Of a stretch of 64,000 bases of DNA, positions 16,541 to 25,649 are shown in pieces. The stretch lies in NCBI RefSeq assembly GCF_037963145.1, contig NZ_CP150144.1:62001-126000 (forward strand), read 5' to 3'. A program made the translations under genes and the position numbers. Numbering within the stretch: position 1 is the stretch's first letter; every line of letters begins with the position of its first letter. The notes under the pieces are model-generated. The model was not told where the DNA came from. It did not search any database and worked only from the letters and a program-made list of their open reading frames with translations. This DNA comes from Oceanobacillus sp. FSL K6-2867 (GTDB taxonomy: Bacteria; Bacillota; Bacilli; Bacillales; Amphibacillaceae).

Positions 16541-17785
16541 TCACCCGCTTACCTTTTCTTGAACCACTTCAATACCAGCAAGATTCGCTTTTGATTTGTT
16601 AACCAATGGATTACCCGTAGAAACGAGTTTGCCAATTACTTCTCCATTTTCTTTTTCTCCTTCTTCTACAAACTCATAGAGTGGATTTAAAATGACCTCC
16701 CCATTCTCAACACCTAGCACCTCACTAATAGCAACAACTTTTCTTGAATTATCCCGCAACCGCATTAAGTGAATCATAATATCAATTGCTGAGGAAATTT
16801 GTTTACGAATTACTTCAACCGGCAGGGTCGCACCATTCAGTACCATTGTCTCAAGCCTGCTCAGCATATCTTTTACAGAGTTAGCATGACCGGTAGAAAG
16901 TGAACCATCATGTCCAGTGTTCATCGCTTGCAGCATATCAAGCGCTTCTGCACCACGTACCTCACCGACAATAATTCGATCAGGCCGCATACGTAAGGAA
17001 GATTTGATTAAATCACGAATTGTAATTTCTCCCTTTCCTTCCGTATTCGCATTACGAGTTTCCAAACTGACAAGATTCGGAACATTTTTAATTTGTAATT
17101 CAGCTGAATCCTCAATCGTAATGATTCGTTCGTCTTGTGGAATAAAATTCGATAATACGTTTAGGAATGTTGTTTTTCCCGAGCCAGTACCTCCACCGAT
17201 AAAAATATTATATTTTGATACAACAAGCTTCCTTAGAAATTCTGCTGCTTCTTCTGAAATAGAATCATATTTGATCAAATCTTCAATGAGCAGTGGTTTA
17301 TCTGGGAATTTCCGAATTGTCATTACTGGACCTTTCAATGCAATTGGTGGTAGAACAACATTTACCCTAGATCCGTCTTGTAGTCTAGCATCTACTATTG
17401 GTGAGGATTCATTAACGACCCGATCGACTTTTGATACAATGGATTGAATAATATCCTCCAGCTTTTGCTCACTTTCAAACTGAATATCTACTTGTGTGGT
17501 TGAACCAAATCGTTCGATAAAAATTTCCTTGTGATTATTAATCATAATCTCGGTAATTGTTTTATCATCGATTAATGGTTGAAGTACATCATATCCACGG
17601 AATGAATTATAGATTCGCTCAACTAAGTATTTGATTTCGACAGACTTTAACTGATGTTCTTTCGCATAGTCAAAGACTGCAGCTTCCACATATTCTTTTA
17701 ACTCTTCATTCGTAATCGAGTGCATTAAATCAAGGGTTTCACGAAGCTGCTGAATGAGCCTTTTCACAACTTGTTCCTTATCCAA
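16541..17785 (-). CDS. TadA/CpaF-like pilus assembly ATPase
   Basis: Hexameric secretion ATPase of 414 residues that powers Flp pilus assembly. Start is a TTG with GGAGGGGG nearby, overlapping the TadZ stop. Walker A is GGTGSGKTT (198-206), an IEDSAEL Asp box follows, Walker B is RIIVGEVRG (270-278) and the His box is LSTGHA (296-301). The N-terminal domain holds the EIMINNHKEIFIE segment typical of CpaF proteins. No retraction ATPase is present in the cluster. Confidence 0.96.
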   Translation of the reverse strand: MDKEQVVKRLIQQLRETLDLMHSITNEELKEYVEAAVFDYAKEHQLKSVEIKYLVERIYNSFRGYDVLQPLIDDKTITEIMINNHKEIFIERFGSTTQVDIQFESEQKLEDIIQSIVSKVDRVVNESSPIVDARLQDGSRVNVVLPPIALKGPVMTIRKFPDKPLLIEDLIKYDSISEEAAEFLRKLVVSKYNIFIGGGTGSGKTTFLNVLSNFIPQDERIITIEDSAELQIKNVPNLVSLETRNANTEGKGEITIRDLIKSSLRMRPDRIIVGEVRGAEALDMLQAMNTGHDGSLSTGHANSVKDMLSRLETMVLNGATLPVEVIRKQISSAIDIMIHLMRLRDNSRKVVAISEVLGVENGEVILNPLYEFVEEGEKENGEVIGKLVSTGNPLVNKSKANLAGIEVVQEKVSG

Positions 17786-18905
17786 TGGTAGAAACCCCCT
17801 CCAGTTCGACTAATATCTTATCGTGAATAATGGATTGAAGTTCTTGATTAAATTGCTCATTCCCTAATATTTCGGAACTGGATTTCATCGTTATCCAGTC
17901 TTCTATAAATGGAAGATAGCCTTCAACGGTAACACCATATTCCTCCATCGTACCTATCATTGAGTCAGTATACTTATTTAAAAGTATTGTCAGCTTATCC
18001 TTAACGACGTTCTCCTTACCAATTAACTTCAATTCTTCAGCAAAAAAAGATTTTGTCTTTAATAAACTTTGCACATCATTTGCAATTGGCCAGATGATTT
18101 GGTCGCACTCTTTGATAGCCGCTATATTTCTTTCATGTAAGGAACTATCAAGATCGACAACAATATAATCATAAGCACCAGTTTCAACAATCCCATTAAT
18201 TAATCGCTTTACGTCTGCTTCATTGAATTCAAGTAATTCATCCGCACTAATCGCAATATCGAAATAATCAACCATTGAATAGGCATCGTATTTTTTTAAC
18301 GCTTCAATTTTAGACAAAAGCTGAGGTGATTCTGCTTTTACATAATAAAATATTTGCAGTGACGGATTGTCTTCAGCAGATGTAAAATATAGTCTTGTTG
18401 TATTTAACAGCTCAAGATTTAAATAAAATACTTTTGCATGATTAAGCGCCAACTGTTTACTTAGGTTTGTAGCAATGGTCGTCTTACCACTTCCTCCGAT
18501 TGGAGAATAAACCGATAGAACTTTTGTTTTCTTGCTTCTGGCCAGTAACTTCCCTGCTGACTGATTTCTTTCATAATAGATTGCAAGGATACTGGAAATC
18601 AGCTGATTTAACCGTTGATAACGAAACACCGATTCCATTGAATCCTTGCTTGTCGATAGCTGATCATCTTCGAGTAGAATTGTGCATGTTTCAGGAGCTA
18701 TATCCAGCTTTGGTTCATATAGCTCTGGACTAATTAACAGAATGTCGATTATGTCTCCCTGTCTAAGGTAGGATGCCAGTTTCCCCTGTCCAGAAAAATA
18801 TGTAACGATAAATCGTGACGCTTCCTCTGATGTACGCAAAAAGGCTGATAATGATTCCATATAGCTACTATTATGGTCTGCCACGACAATTCGTATTTTT
18901 TTCAA
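17778..18905 (-). CDS. TadZ/CpaE-like P-loop protein with pseudo-receiver domain
   Basis: First gene of the pilus operon; it places or assembles the pilus machine in related systems. About 375 residues from a TTG at 18905 with GGTGGTGA 5 bases upstream; GTG at 18938 is possible. Residues 1-110 look like a receiver domain (IRIVVADHN) but the phospho-acceptor position reads LLISPEL, with no Asp. The ParA/MinD-type ATPase domain has a GGSGKTT P-loop (about 137-143), YIVVDLDSSLHE (Walker B) and NDVQSLLKTKS. It overlaps TadA by 8 bases. Confidence 0.88.
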   Translation of the reverse strand: MKKIRIVVADHNSSYMESLSAFLRTSEEASRFIVTYFSGQGKLASYLRQGDIIDILLISPELYEPKLDIAPETCTILLEDDQLSTSKDSMESVFRYQRLNQLISSILAIYYERNQSAGKLLARSKKTKVLSVYSPIGGSGKTTIATNLSKQLALNHAKVFYLNLELLNTTRLYFTSAEDNPSLQIFYYVKAESPQLLSKIEALKKYDAYSMVDYFDIAISADELLEFNEADVKRLINGIVETGAYDYIVVDLDSSLHERNIAAIKECDQIIWPIANDVQSLLKTKSFFAEELKLIGKENVVKDKLTILLNKYTDSMIGTMEEYGVTVEGYLPFIEDWITMKSSSEILGNEQFNQELQSIIHDKILVELEGVSTIG

Positions 18906-19508
18906 TTCATTCACCACCACATTATTTAATGCCTTCACTTTTTCTCACATAATATTACTAAAACTGTCACATAATTTTAAGGGGTTTTACCAAAAACAGT
19001 TATATAGTCCTGGTTTAGTTCGGGATTTATCTTGATTTTAAGATAAGGAGATATATTAAATTTAAGACATATCGATTAAATGCATATATTTCCCTTTTAA
19101 AATTAAATAACGTACGTTTATTGACCATTTATTGAATAAAACAAGAAAAAAAAGACTATTTTATTTTGTTTTCAAAAAATATTTCATATTCCGCATTGGA
19201 AAAATAAGGAATTGCATAATCTTATATACGCAGAACTATTTGCCTAGTTAGTGATAATTAGCTGATTTTTTTCGGGAATGTAACAAATATGTAACATAAA
19301 CGACATGTTCTTTAACATTTCATCTCATGCAAAAATCGCTTTTTGACAGTCATTTATAAGAAAATACGTACTCATTAACAATTAAACTTTTTATTCAGTT
19401 AATTTTAAATACCCGAATGTCTTCCGAAATAAACAGTCTATAAGTAGCATCCTAATTCGCTCATCTTATGATAATATGAAAATACTTACATAGATAAAGG
19501 GAGGAAAT
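18906..19508. other. AT-rich divergent intergenic region of the pilus operon and tcaA-like gene
   Basis: About 570 bases without an ORF, between the divergent TadZ and zinc-ribbon genes. TTATCTT and AAGATAA (19027-19046) form a perfect 7-bp inverted repeat with a 6-base loop, a possible operator or hairpin. On plus, TTGACA occurs in TTTTTGACAG near 19342, but no -10 element lies at proper spacing. No convincing sigma-A promoter was found for the pilus operon on minus. The length fits dedicated regulation, which the sequence does not resolve. Confidence 0.5.
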
Positions 19509-20936
19509 ATGTTTATGAAGTGTCCGAATTGCAGCCACAATCTTTCCGGAAAAAAGAAATTCTGTCCGGAATGTGGGGCTAATGTTTCAGAACAAAAAGC
19601 ACCGATAAATAAGAAAAAGTTTCTATTTGTAGGAGCAATTATCGGGGCATTTTTAATTGCAGCTGTCAGTTTGTATGTAGTTGGAAACAAGTCTTTTGGT
19701 ACAGAACAAAGCATATCTGCTTTCGAAGAGGCTGTTGCTAATGAAGATACAGCCAAACTTAAGTCCTTACTCGTTCCAGCTGCTGAGTCATTTGAAATAA
19801 CCGATGAAAATACAAGTGCATTTATCAATTATCTTCATTCTAATCCAGATTCACTAGATGAGCTTACTTCCAGATTTCATAGTCAAGCAGAATTTATCAA
19901 CCAAACCGACGGAAATAATGGTACTGCATACATGGATGATGTTTATGCGACCTTAAACCTTATCCAAGATGGTAAGGCATGGTTATTATTTGATGAATAC
20001 AAGTTTGAAGTTATCCCTGCTATGATCACACTAGGAGCAGAGAATGAAAACATAACATTATCCATAAATGAAGAGGAAGTTGTTACTACAACGGAGGAAC
20101 CCTTTGAAGAGAGCTTCGGTCCATTTATGCCTGGAATATACACTGTTCGCGCTTTATTTGATAATACATATGTAACGACAGAGCAAAGTGGTGAGCTTGA
20201 ACTCTTTAATACTCGCCAGCAAGCAGCGCTGCACAATTTTGATCTTCCACTTGCACCGGTTACCGCACACGCTCTTGAGGACGATTTTACGTTATATATT
20301 AACGATGAGGAATCTGACATTACGATTTCAGAAGGCGAACAATCCATTGGAACCTTTCCAAATGACAGTTCCGTTTCCCTAGATATTAGAAAAGATTATC
20401 CATGGGGAGAGGTAAAGAGTGAAGAGGTTACAATTGAAAGTGACCATGTGAGCTTTAACAAGCTTCATGCGTTAAATGAAGAAGCCCTTCATGCGTTAAT
20501 GGAACAATTGAATGAAACAATTGCACAGTATCAAGTAGCACTTTCTGAAAGAGATGCTTCCCTATTAACTGATGGCATTACAGATAATTTCAAAGAAAGC
20601 TTAGAAGACCAAATTGACGATGTAGAAAAGAAAAAATCAGATTATACCGGAAAACTTGTACACGCTACATTCGATATGTCGAAAGTGAGCGATCCACAAT
20701 TTGATGAAGACCAGGATGCCTATACAATGGAATTTTATGTTCACCATGTTTTCCATGAACCAAACAGCAACCTAGGATGGCTATTACGCGATAATGATGA
20801 GGACCATTACACAAGATCGAGAAAACTAACTGTCATTTATGATGAAGATGCAGGAGAATGGAAACTTGATTCTAATGTAAATGAATACTTTATTATTATT
20901 GATTCTCAAGCTGAGGAATTTGAAATCGACGAGTAA
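19509..20936 (+). CDS. TcaA/YvbJ-like zinc-ribbon membrane protein
   Basis: 475 residues. An N-terminal zinc ribbon (CPNCSHNL...KFCPECG, four cysteines in about 5-24) is followed by a basic stretch, one membrane helix (about 39-58) and a large extracytoplasmic part with three or four domains. The C-terminal NTF2-like domain (HALMEQLNETIAQYQVALSERD onward) is typical of YvbJ/TcaA proteins. TcaA in Staphylococcus links to cell-wall antibiotic response; that role is not shown here. GGGAGG suits either ATG at 19509 or 19515. It is transcribed away from the pilus operon and has its own terminator. Confidence 0.82.
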   Translation: MFMKCPNCSHNLSGKKKFCPECGANVSEQKAPINKKKFLFVGAIIGAFLIAAVSLYVVGNKSFGTEQSISAFEEAVANEDTAKLKSLLVPAAESFEITDENTSAFINYLHSNPDSLDELTSRFHSQAEFINQTDGNNGTAYMDDVYATLNLIQDGKAWLLFDEYKFEVIPAMITLGAENENITLSINEEEVVTTTEEPFEESFGPFMPGIYTVRALFDNTYVTTEQSGELELFNTRQQAALHNFDLPLAPVTAHALEDDFTLYINDEESDITISEGEQSIGTFPNDSSVSLDIRKDYPWGEVKSEEVTIESDHVSFNKLHALNEEALHALMEQLNETIAQYQVALSERDASLLTDGITDNFKESLEDQIDDVEKKKSDYTGKLVHATFDMSKVSDPQFDEDQDAYTMEFYVHHVFHEPNSNLGWLLRDNDEDHYTRSRKLTVIYDEDAGEWKLDSNVNEYFIIIDSQAEEFEIDE

Positions 20937-20941
20937 GGATG

Positions 20942-20999
20942 AAGGGTATCACATGTAAGTATTTAACTTTAACTTAGATGTGACACCCTTTTATTTTTT
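20942..20999 (+). terminator. Terminator of the TcaA-like gene
   Basis: Arms AAGGGTATCACAT (20942-20954) and ATGTGACACCCTT (20978-20990) are followed by TTATTTTTT. Confidence 0.88.
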
Positions 21000-21051
21000 C
21001 CTTTGTATCCTTTGGAGAATAAACATTTTAAACGGAAACAAACTTATTCAA

Positions 21052-21096
21052 TAAAAAATAGTGGGTACCATGTCCATCGAACATCGCGCCCACTAT
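21052..21096 (-). terminator. greA terminator
   Basis: On minus, ATAGTGGGC (21088-21096) pairs with ACCCACTAT (21058-21066) and is followed by a T6 tract. It lies about 25 bases after the greA stop. Confidence 0.85.
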
Positions 21097-21121
21097 CCTT
21101 TTAAAACCGAATTATTAATTA

Positions 21122-21598
21122 CTACTCTACCTTCGTAATCTTAACTTGAATATCGCCACCAGGAGTTGCTACTGCTACTTCTGTTCCAATTTCATGACCT
21201 AATAAGCTCTTTGCCATTGGGGAGTCATTGGAAATCTTCCCTTCAAATGGATCTGCTTCAGCACTTCCAACGATTGTATAGGTTTCTTCATCCCCATCTG
21301 GCAATTCCACAAAGGTTACGGTTTTACCCAATGAAACAATATCTGGATTATCATTATCATTTTCAATGATGACTGCATTTCGAATCATTTTTTCAACTTG
21401 TGTAATACGTTGCTCAACAAAAGCTTGGTCATCTTTTGCTGCATCATACTCGGAGTTCTCAGATAGATCACCAAAATCTCGTGCAACTTTAATTCGTTCC
21501 ACAACTTCTTGACGTCGATCTGTTTTTAAATAATGTAATTCCTTCTCTAACTTATCTTTCCCCTCTTGTGTCATATAATAACTTTTCTCTACAACCAT
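21122..21598 (-). CDS. greA: Transcription elongation factor GreA
   Basis: 158 residues from the ATG at 21598 (AAGGAG 8 bases upstream), matching GreA length; the longer GTG at 21607 is too close to the ribosome-binding site. The coiled-coil N-terminal domain ([19 protein letters not shown]) has the acidic tip region [15 protein letters not shown] used to stimulate transcript cleavage by RNA polymerase. The C-terminal FKBP-like domain ends [10 protein letters not shown]. It resumes the conserved yrr gene order after the pilus block. Confidence 0.98.
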   Translation of the reverse strand: MVVEKSYYMTQEGKDKLEKELHYLKTDRRQEVVERIKVARDFGDLSENSEYDAAKDDQAFVEQRITQVEKMIRNAVIIENDNDNPDIVSLGKTVTFVELPDGDEETYTIVGSAEADPFEGKISNDSPMAKSLLGHEIGTEVAVATPGGDIQVKITKVE

Positions 21599-21711
21599 TC
21601 CAAACACTCCTTCTTTTCACTATACAAATAAGCGTTAAAGCTTATGCGCTCGCTTAAAAAAATATACTAAAGTTTACTATGGCAGATTTGTAAACGTTTT
21701 TCAATCCTTTT

Positions 21712-22338
21712 TTAATTTTTTGCTAAGATTGTTTCGATTTTAGATGCCATTATATCAATCGCCACATGGTTTTGTCCACCTTCGGGAATTATAATATCTG
21801 CATAGCGTTTTGATGGCTCAATAAATTGCAAATGTGCTGGTCGTACACTATTAATGTACTGGTCGATAACCGAATCTAATGAGCGACCTCTTTCCTTAAT
21901 ATCCCTTAATAACCTGCGAATAATACGAAGATCAGCATCTGTATCTACAAATACTTTAATATCCATTAAGTCAACCAGTCGAGGATCTTCTAAAATTAAT
22001 ATTCCTTCAACAATGATTACTTCCTTCGGCTCTACGTGAATTACTTCATCTGAACGTGTATGGATTTTATAATCATAAACGGGCTTTTCAATCGGTTTAT
22101 GATTCATTAGCTCACGTAAATGCTCAATTAACAAATCATTGTCAAATGCTAATGGATGATCATAATTCGTATTTAATCTTTCCTCTAACGGAAGATGACT
22201 TTGATCTTTATAATAATAGTCTTGTTCAACAACAAGTATCGTCTTGTCTGTAAATCGCTGACAGATGGATCGTGTTACAGAGGTTTTTCCACTGCCACTT
22301 CCACCGGCAACGCCAATAACTACTGGCCTATCCCTCAC
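21712..22338 (-). CDS. udk: Uridine kinase
   Basis: Pyrimidine salvage enzyme phosphorylating uridine and cytidine, 208 residues. P-loop [12 protein letters not shown] (about 9-20), then [27 protein letters not shown] and EGILILED, as in class Udk proteins. Start is a GTG overlapping the trmR stop, with AGAGGTG about 8 bases upstream. As in B. subtilis it precedes greA. Confidence 0.97.
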   Translation of the reverse strand: MRDRPVVIGVAGGSGSGKTSVTRSICQRFTDKTILVVEQDYYYKDQSHLPLEERLNTNYDHPLAFDNDLLIEHLRELMNHKPIEKPVYDYKIHTRSDEVIHVEPKEVIIVEGILILEDPRLVDLMDIKVFVDTDADLRIIRRLLRDIKERGRSLDSVIDQYINSVRPAHLQFIEPSKRYADIIIPEGGQNHVAIDIMASKIETILAKN

Positions 22339-22981
22339 GTAAAAGCACCTCTTCTTCTTTCATTTTATAACTAACTGCTACTCCATCCCCAATCGGCAAA
22401 ATCGATGTTTTGAAATCAGGATGATTCATAAGCATTTTATTGTAATTTCTTATTTTCTCTACCATTTTCTGATAACGTTTTGGCACATCAACAGGATTCG
22501 CAACATATCCTCGGAATAATACATTGTCTGAAATGATCACACTATTAGGGTTTAACATCGGACTTGCTAGTTCAAAAAAGCGCTCATATTGACCTTTTGC
22601 AGCATCAATAAAAATCAAGTCAAACCGCTTCCCTTGATCTGCTAACTCTACCAGCTTATCCAACGCATCACCTTGAATCACGTTAATTTGCTGTTGTTTT
22701 CCTAAAGCTTCAATATTTTTGATTGCTTGCATATAGCGCTGTTCGTCTTTTTCAATAGTTACAATAAACGAATCCGAACTTGCATCTTGCATTCTTAATG
22801 CAGAGTATCCAATTGCTGTACCTATTTCTAGTATATTTTCTGGTCGTGTTAATCGAACGAGCTGTACTACAAAATTCATACCTGCCCGATCCATAATCGG
22901 TACATGATCTGCTTTCGCTTCTGTTTCCAGTCTAGTTATCCAGTCTTCCTGCTCAGGCAGGATACCTGTTAAATAGTTATT
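22328..22981 (-). CDS. trmR: tRNA 5-hydroxyuridine methyltransferase TrmR (YrrM family)
   Basis: SAM-dependent O-methyltransferase; the longest ORF is 222 residues from the ATG at 22996 and the SAM site is [12 protein letters not shown] (family GxxxGYS), with [10 protein letters not shown] as the acidic and metal motif and ISDNVLFRG after it. B. subtilis YrrM/TrmR makes 5-methoxyuridine at tRNA position 34 from 5-hydroxyuridine. Start codon choice is uncertain: the ATG at 22996 has TAGAG upstream and an internal start is also possible. In B. subtilis the hydroxylation genes yrrN and yrrO (trhP) lie between yrrM and udk; here trmR overlaps udk directly and they are absent. The mltG terminator lies upstream. 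Confidence 0.85.
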   Translation of the reverse strand, partial: NNYLTGILPEQEDWITRLETEAKADHVPIMDRAGMNFVVQLVRLTRPENILEIGTAIGYSALRMQDASSDSFIVTIEKDEQRYMQAIKNIEALGKQQQINVIQGDALDKLVELADQGKRFDLIFIDAAKGQYERFFELASPMLNPNSVIISDNVLFRGYVANPVDVPKRYQKMVEKIRNYNKMLMNHPDFKTSILPIGDGVAVSYKMKEEEVLLREG

Positions 22982-23033
22982 TATTTCTTCATTCATTCTC
23001 TAACCTCTTTATTCGATATACTTATAAAAAATG

Positions 23034-23063
23034 GGAAATGTGAAATAGGTATTTCACATTTCC
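23034..23063 (-). terminator. mltG terminator
   Basis: Arms GGAAATGTGAAATA and TATTTCACATTTCC form a long stem with a 2-3 base loop. On minus it runs into ATTTTTTATA. Confidence 0.85.
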
Positions 23064-23069
23064 GGGTAA

Positions 23070-24188
23070 TTAGTTCATATATTTCTCTTTGTTTTGCAAA
23101 TGCTCCTTATACGTTTCAGCATAATATATATTTCCTTTCTTATCATGCAGGAAATATATATAATCCGTTTTTGCTGGTTCAACAACAGCGCTTAAAGAGT
23201 TTTCTGCGAAATTGGAAATTGGTCCGATTGGCAAGTCTGTGATTTTATATGTGTTGTATGGTGAATCTACTTCTAAATCCTCGTACGTAACAACTTCGTT
23301 ATGCTCTCCTAAAGCATATAAAACGGTAGGATCCGTTTGAAGCGGCATCTCGGCATCCATACGATTATAAAACACCCCGGAAATCTGCTTTCTTTGCTCC
23401 TCGCTTGCCGTTTCTCTTTCGACGAGTGAAGCAAATGTAATAGCTTCATGCACATTAAAGTCTGATTCTTCAATAGCTGGCATATATTTGGATACTACTT
23501 TTTGTGTTTGATCAAGCATTCCCTCAACTATTGATTGAATTGTTGGGGATTCGACATAAAAATCATAAGTTGAAGCAAATAAATAGCCTTCCAATGGAGT
23601 TCTAATATCTGGATCAAGTATTTCATCCGATAAAAGGTCCGGGTAGCGATTCATCAATTCTTTAATATATGACCGATCATTTACAGTTTCGAGAAACTCC
23701 TCTTTCGTAAAATCAAATCGCTTGCTGTATATGTCAGCAATTTGATCAATTGTCAGTCCTTCTGGAATGGTGATGGTATGGACCGCGTCAAGAATTACCC
23801 TTCCATTTTTAAGTGATTCAATAATTTCATCAAACGTCATGGAAGGTGTAAAGGTATATTCTCCCGCTTGAAAATCAGATTCATTTTTAAACTTTACATA
23901 GAATCGGAAAATCTTTCCATCTTTAATTATGCCGTTTTCTTCTAATATTGCACCAATAGTTGAGCTTGAAGAACCAATCGGTATTTCTACGGTAATTTCT
24001 TCTTCGCTGTCTGCATCAACAGGTTCCAGAGCCGATTTTACGTATAAATAACCTGAAATTGCACCAATGGCTAATATCAGGAACAAAGCAACAAGTATAA
24101 TCAAAACAATTTTCCTTACAGTACTTGCTTCTTGGCTTCTGGTAATAAGGTTGTCCTTAAAACTGCCTGATTGTTTCTTTTTGGACAT
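23070..24188 (-). CDS. mltG: Endolytic transglycosylase MltG (YceG/YrrL family)
   Basis: Membrane enzyme that cuts nascent glycan strands during peptidoglycan synthesis; 372 residues from the ATG at 24188 (GGGGG upstream), with a longer ATG at 24206 possible. Basic N-terminus, one membrane helix (about 27-48), a LysM-like subdomain (ITVEIPIGSSSSTIGAILEENGII) and the catalytic YceG domain with FASLVERETASEEQRKQISG, including the active-site Glu, and LQTDPTVLYALG. B. subtilis YrrL holds the same position. An unusual 13-bp inverted repeat spans its promoter and leader. Confidence 0.95.
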   Translation of the reverse strand: MSKKKQSGSFKDNLITRSQEASTVRKIVLIILVALFLILAIGAISGYLYVKSALEPVDADSEEEITVEIPIGSSSSTIGAILEENGIIKDGKIFRFYVKFKNESDFQAGEYTFTPSMTFDEIIESLKNGRVILDAVHTITIPEGLTIDQIADIYSKRFDFTKEEFLETVNDRSYIKELMNRYPDLLSDEILDPDIRTPLEGYLFASTYDFYVESPTIQSIVEGMLDQTQKVVSKYMPAIEESDFNVHEAITFASLVERETASEEQRKQISGVFYNRMDAEMPLQTDPTVLYALGEHNEVVTYEDLEVDSPYNTYKITDLPIGPISNFAENSLSAVVEPAKTDYIYFLHDKKGNIYYAETYKEHLQNKEKYMN

Positions 24189-24205
24189 CCAGTATCCCCC
24201 TTTCA

Positions 24206-24254
24206 TCCGCTATATTATACTAAAAAATGATTTATTTATCCATAATATAGCGGA
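24206..24254. repeat. Perfect 13-bp inverted repeat upstream of mltG
   Basis: TCCGCTATATTAT (24206-24218) and ATAATATAGCGGA (24242-24254) pair perfectly around a 23-base spacer. On minus, the arm next to mltG contains TATAAT at its edge, so the palindrome covers a probable -10 region or the mRNA 5' end just upstream of the ATG at 24188. No T tract follows. It could be an operator or a leader hairpin. Confidence 0.6.
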
Positions 24255-24445
24255 ATTCAACAAAAGCACAAGCGCACATCTAGCGATTTATAAGCTGGTT
24301 CGTTCATTTTAAATTGAATGTAGCTAACAATTTTTAAGATACGACATCTCTTTTTGCTGAATCAAAGTCGCATTAGCTTAATTTTTATTTGCTTAGCTTT
24401 AAGCGATTGTTTCAGTTGCACTTATGCATTCTTCTAGCCAAGCAA

Positions 24446-24479
24446 AGGCTGATGTCAATATTTGACATCAGCCTTATTT
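24446..24479 (+). terminator. Strong hairpin between yrzB and mltG
   Basis: AAGGCTGATGTCAA (24446-24459) and TTGACATCAGCCTT (24461-24474) are followed on plus by ATTTTTAT. The T tract is on the plus side, although the flanking genes are on minus (24495-24776 and mltG). It probably ends the yrzB transcript as an imperfect bidirectional terminator, or belongs to a lost plus-strand unit. Confidence 0.6.
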
Positions 24480-24494
24480 TTATGGAATTACTTA

Positions 24495-24776
24495 TTATGA
24501 TTCATCTTCTTCGTCTGCTAATGTATTTAACATTTCTTCAACGATATCCCATTCCTCATCTGATTCAATCGGGAAAAGTGATAAATCGGTATCGTCTGTT
24601 TCCTCATAGCGAAAAGCATAAACTTCTACTTCATCATCATTTGCTTGTTCAGCAGGGACAACAGCAATATATGTTTGCCCTGTTTCATCAACATCAAATG
24701 TAAACAGGACTTCAAATAAATGTTCTTCCCCATTTTCGTCTGGTATAATAATTCGTTCCTTTTCTTCTAAAGCCAT
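24495..24776 (-). CDS. yrzB: DUF1292 protein (YrzB family)
   Basis: 93 residues, very acidic, with the DUF1292 pattern IIIPDENGEEHLFEVLFTFDVDETG-TYI and YAFRYEE...LSLFPIESDEEWDIVEEMLN. It is soluble, has no signal, and its function is unknown. It lies 12 bases after ruvX in the conserved trio ireB-like, ruvX, yrzB, as in most Bacillaceae. Confidence 0.93.
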   Translation of the reverse strand: MALEEKERIIIPDENGEEHLFEVLFTFDVDETGQTYIAVVPAEQANDDEVEVYAFRYEETDDTDLSLFPIESDEEWDIVEEMLNTLADEEDES

Positions 24777-24788
24777 ACAATCACTCCT

Positions 24789-25202
24789 TTATTTTTGGTC
24801 GAGATAGCCTTGCAGGATCATCACTGCTGCCATTTTATCAATAACTTTTTTCCTCTTTTTTCTGCTCATATCTGCTTCGAGAAGCACGCGTTCCGCTGCG
24901 ATGGTGGAAAGCCTTTCGTCCCACAACTCAGTTGGAATGCCATGTACTTCTTCCAAATGACTTGCGTATCTTTGAGATGCTTCACCACGTTCGCCAATTG
25001 TCCCATTCATATTTTTTGGTAATCCAACAATAGCTTTTCCGATTTCATGGGTTTCTATAATAGACTTTAGTTCAGCATCTGCTGAATAAATATCTGTTTC
25101 ATCCCATTTAATCGTTGTTAAACCTTGCGCTGTCCATCCAAGTGCGTCACTAACTGCTACACCAATCGTTTTTGAACCTACATCTAATCCTACAATTTTC
25201 AT
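24789..25202 (-). CDS. ruvX: Holliday-junction resolvase-like / pre-16S rRNA nuclease (YqgF)
   Basis: 137 residues with an RNase H-like fold: [38 protein letters not shown] and [16 protein letters not shown], with the acidic triad Asp6, Glu and Asp implied. Known as YrrK in B. subtilis and linked to 16S rRNA 5' maturation in E. coli. It is 11 bases downstream of the ireB-like gene and 12 bases upstream of yrzB. Confidence 0.96.
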   Translation of the reverse strand: MKIVGLDVGSKTIGVAVSDALGWTAQGLTTIKWDETDIYSADAELKSIIETHEIGKAIVGLPKNMNGTIGERGEASQRYASHLEEVHGIPTELWDERLSTIAAERVLLEADMSRKKRKKVIDKMAAVMILQGYLDQK

Positions 25203-25213
25203 TTACTTATCCT

Positions 25214-25480
25214 TTACTTATCTTTATGCTGTTCCAAATAAAATTTAACCAATTCCTCGATAACCTCATCGCGTTCAACTTTACGAATTAAATTTCTGGC
25301 ATCATTGTATCTTGGAATATATGCCGGATCTCCCGATAATAAATAACCTACTATTTGATTGATCGGATTATATCCTTTTTCTTTCAGAGACTCATGGACC
25401 GTTAGAAGGATATCTTTAATATCCTGATCGAAAGGTTCCTCAGAAAAATTAAATTTCATAGTCTTGTCTATTGAACTCAT
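25214..25480 (-). CDS. IreB-family regulatory protein (YrzL, DUF965)
   Basis: 88 residues, all-helical, matching the family from [16 protein letters not shown] through [20 protein letters not shown]. The N-terminal TMKF threonines are the site that PASTA kinases phosphorylate in the Enterococcus homologue IreB. In this window the only kinase is the pilus-cluster one, which lacks PASTA domains, so there is no reason to link them. It begins the ireB-ruvX-yrzB operon. Confidence 0.93.
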   Translation of the reverse strand: MSSIDKTMKFNFSEEPFDQDIKDILLTVHESLKEKGYNPINQIVGYLLSGDPAYIPRYNDARNLIRKVERDEVIEELVKFYLEQHKDK

Positions 25481-25649
25481 TCATGACACCCCGTTCCAAG
25501 TTTGCCTTATAATGCTGCAAATCGTTTATATTTCATATTCTAACATGTTTATACAATTTATTATATCTTTTTACCAAAAAGGATACAAACTCTCGCCACT
25601 TTAAATCAATTTTCCATCTAAATTTGTTAAAGATTTAGATGCCAGCTGC

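Noticed and set aside
18500..18733. Plus-strand frame opposite the TadZ gene
   Set aside because: Shadow frame without a ribosome-binding site inside a clear coding region.
25214..25480. Functional link of the IreB-like protein to the pilus-cluster kinase
   Set aside because: IreB-type proteins are substrates of PASTA kinases; the kinase here lacks an extracellular domain and is 19 kb away in another operon.
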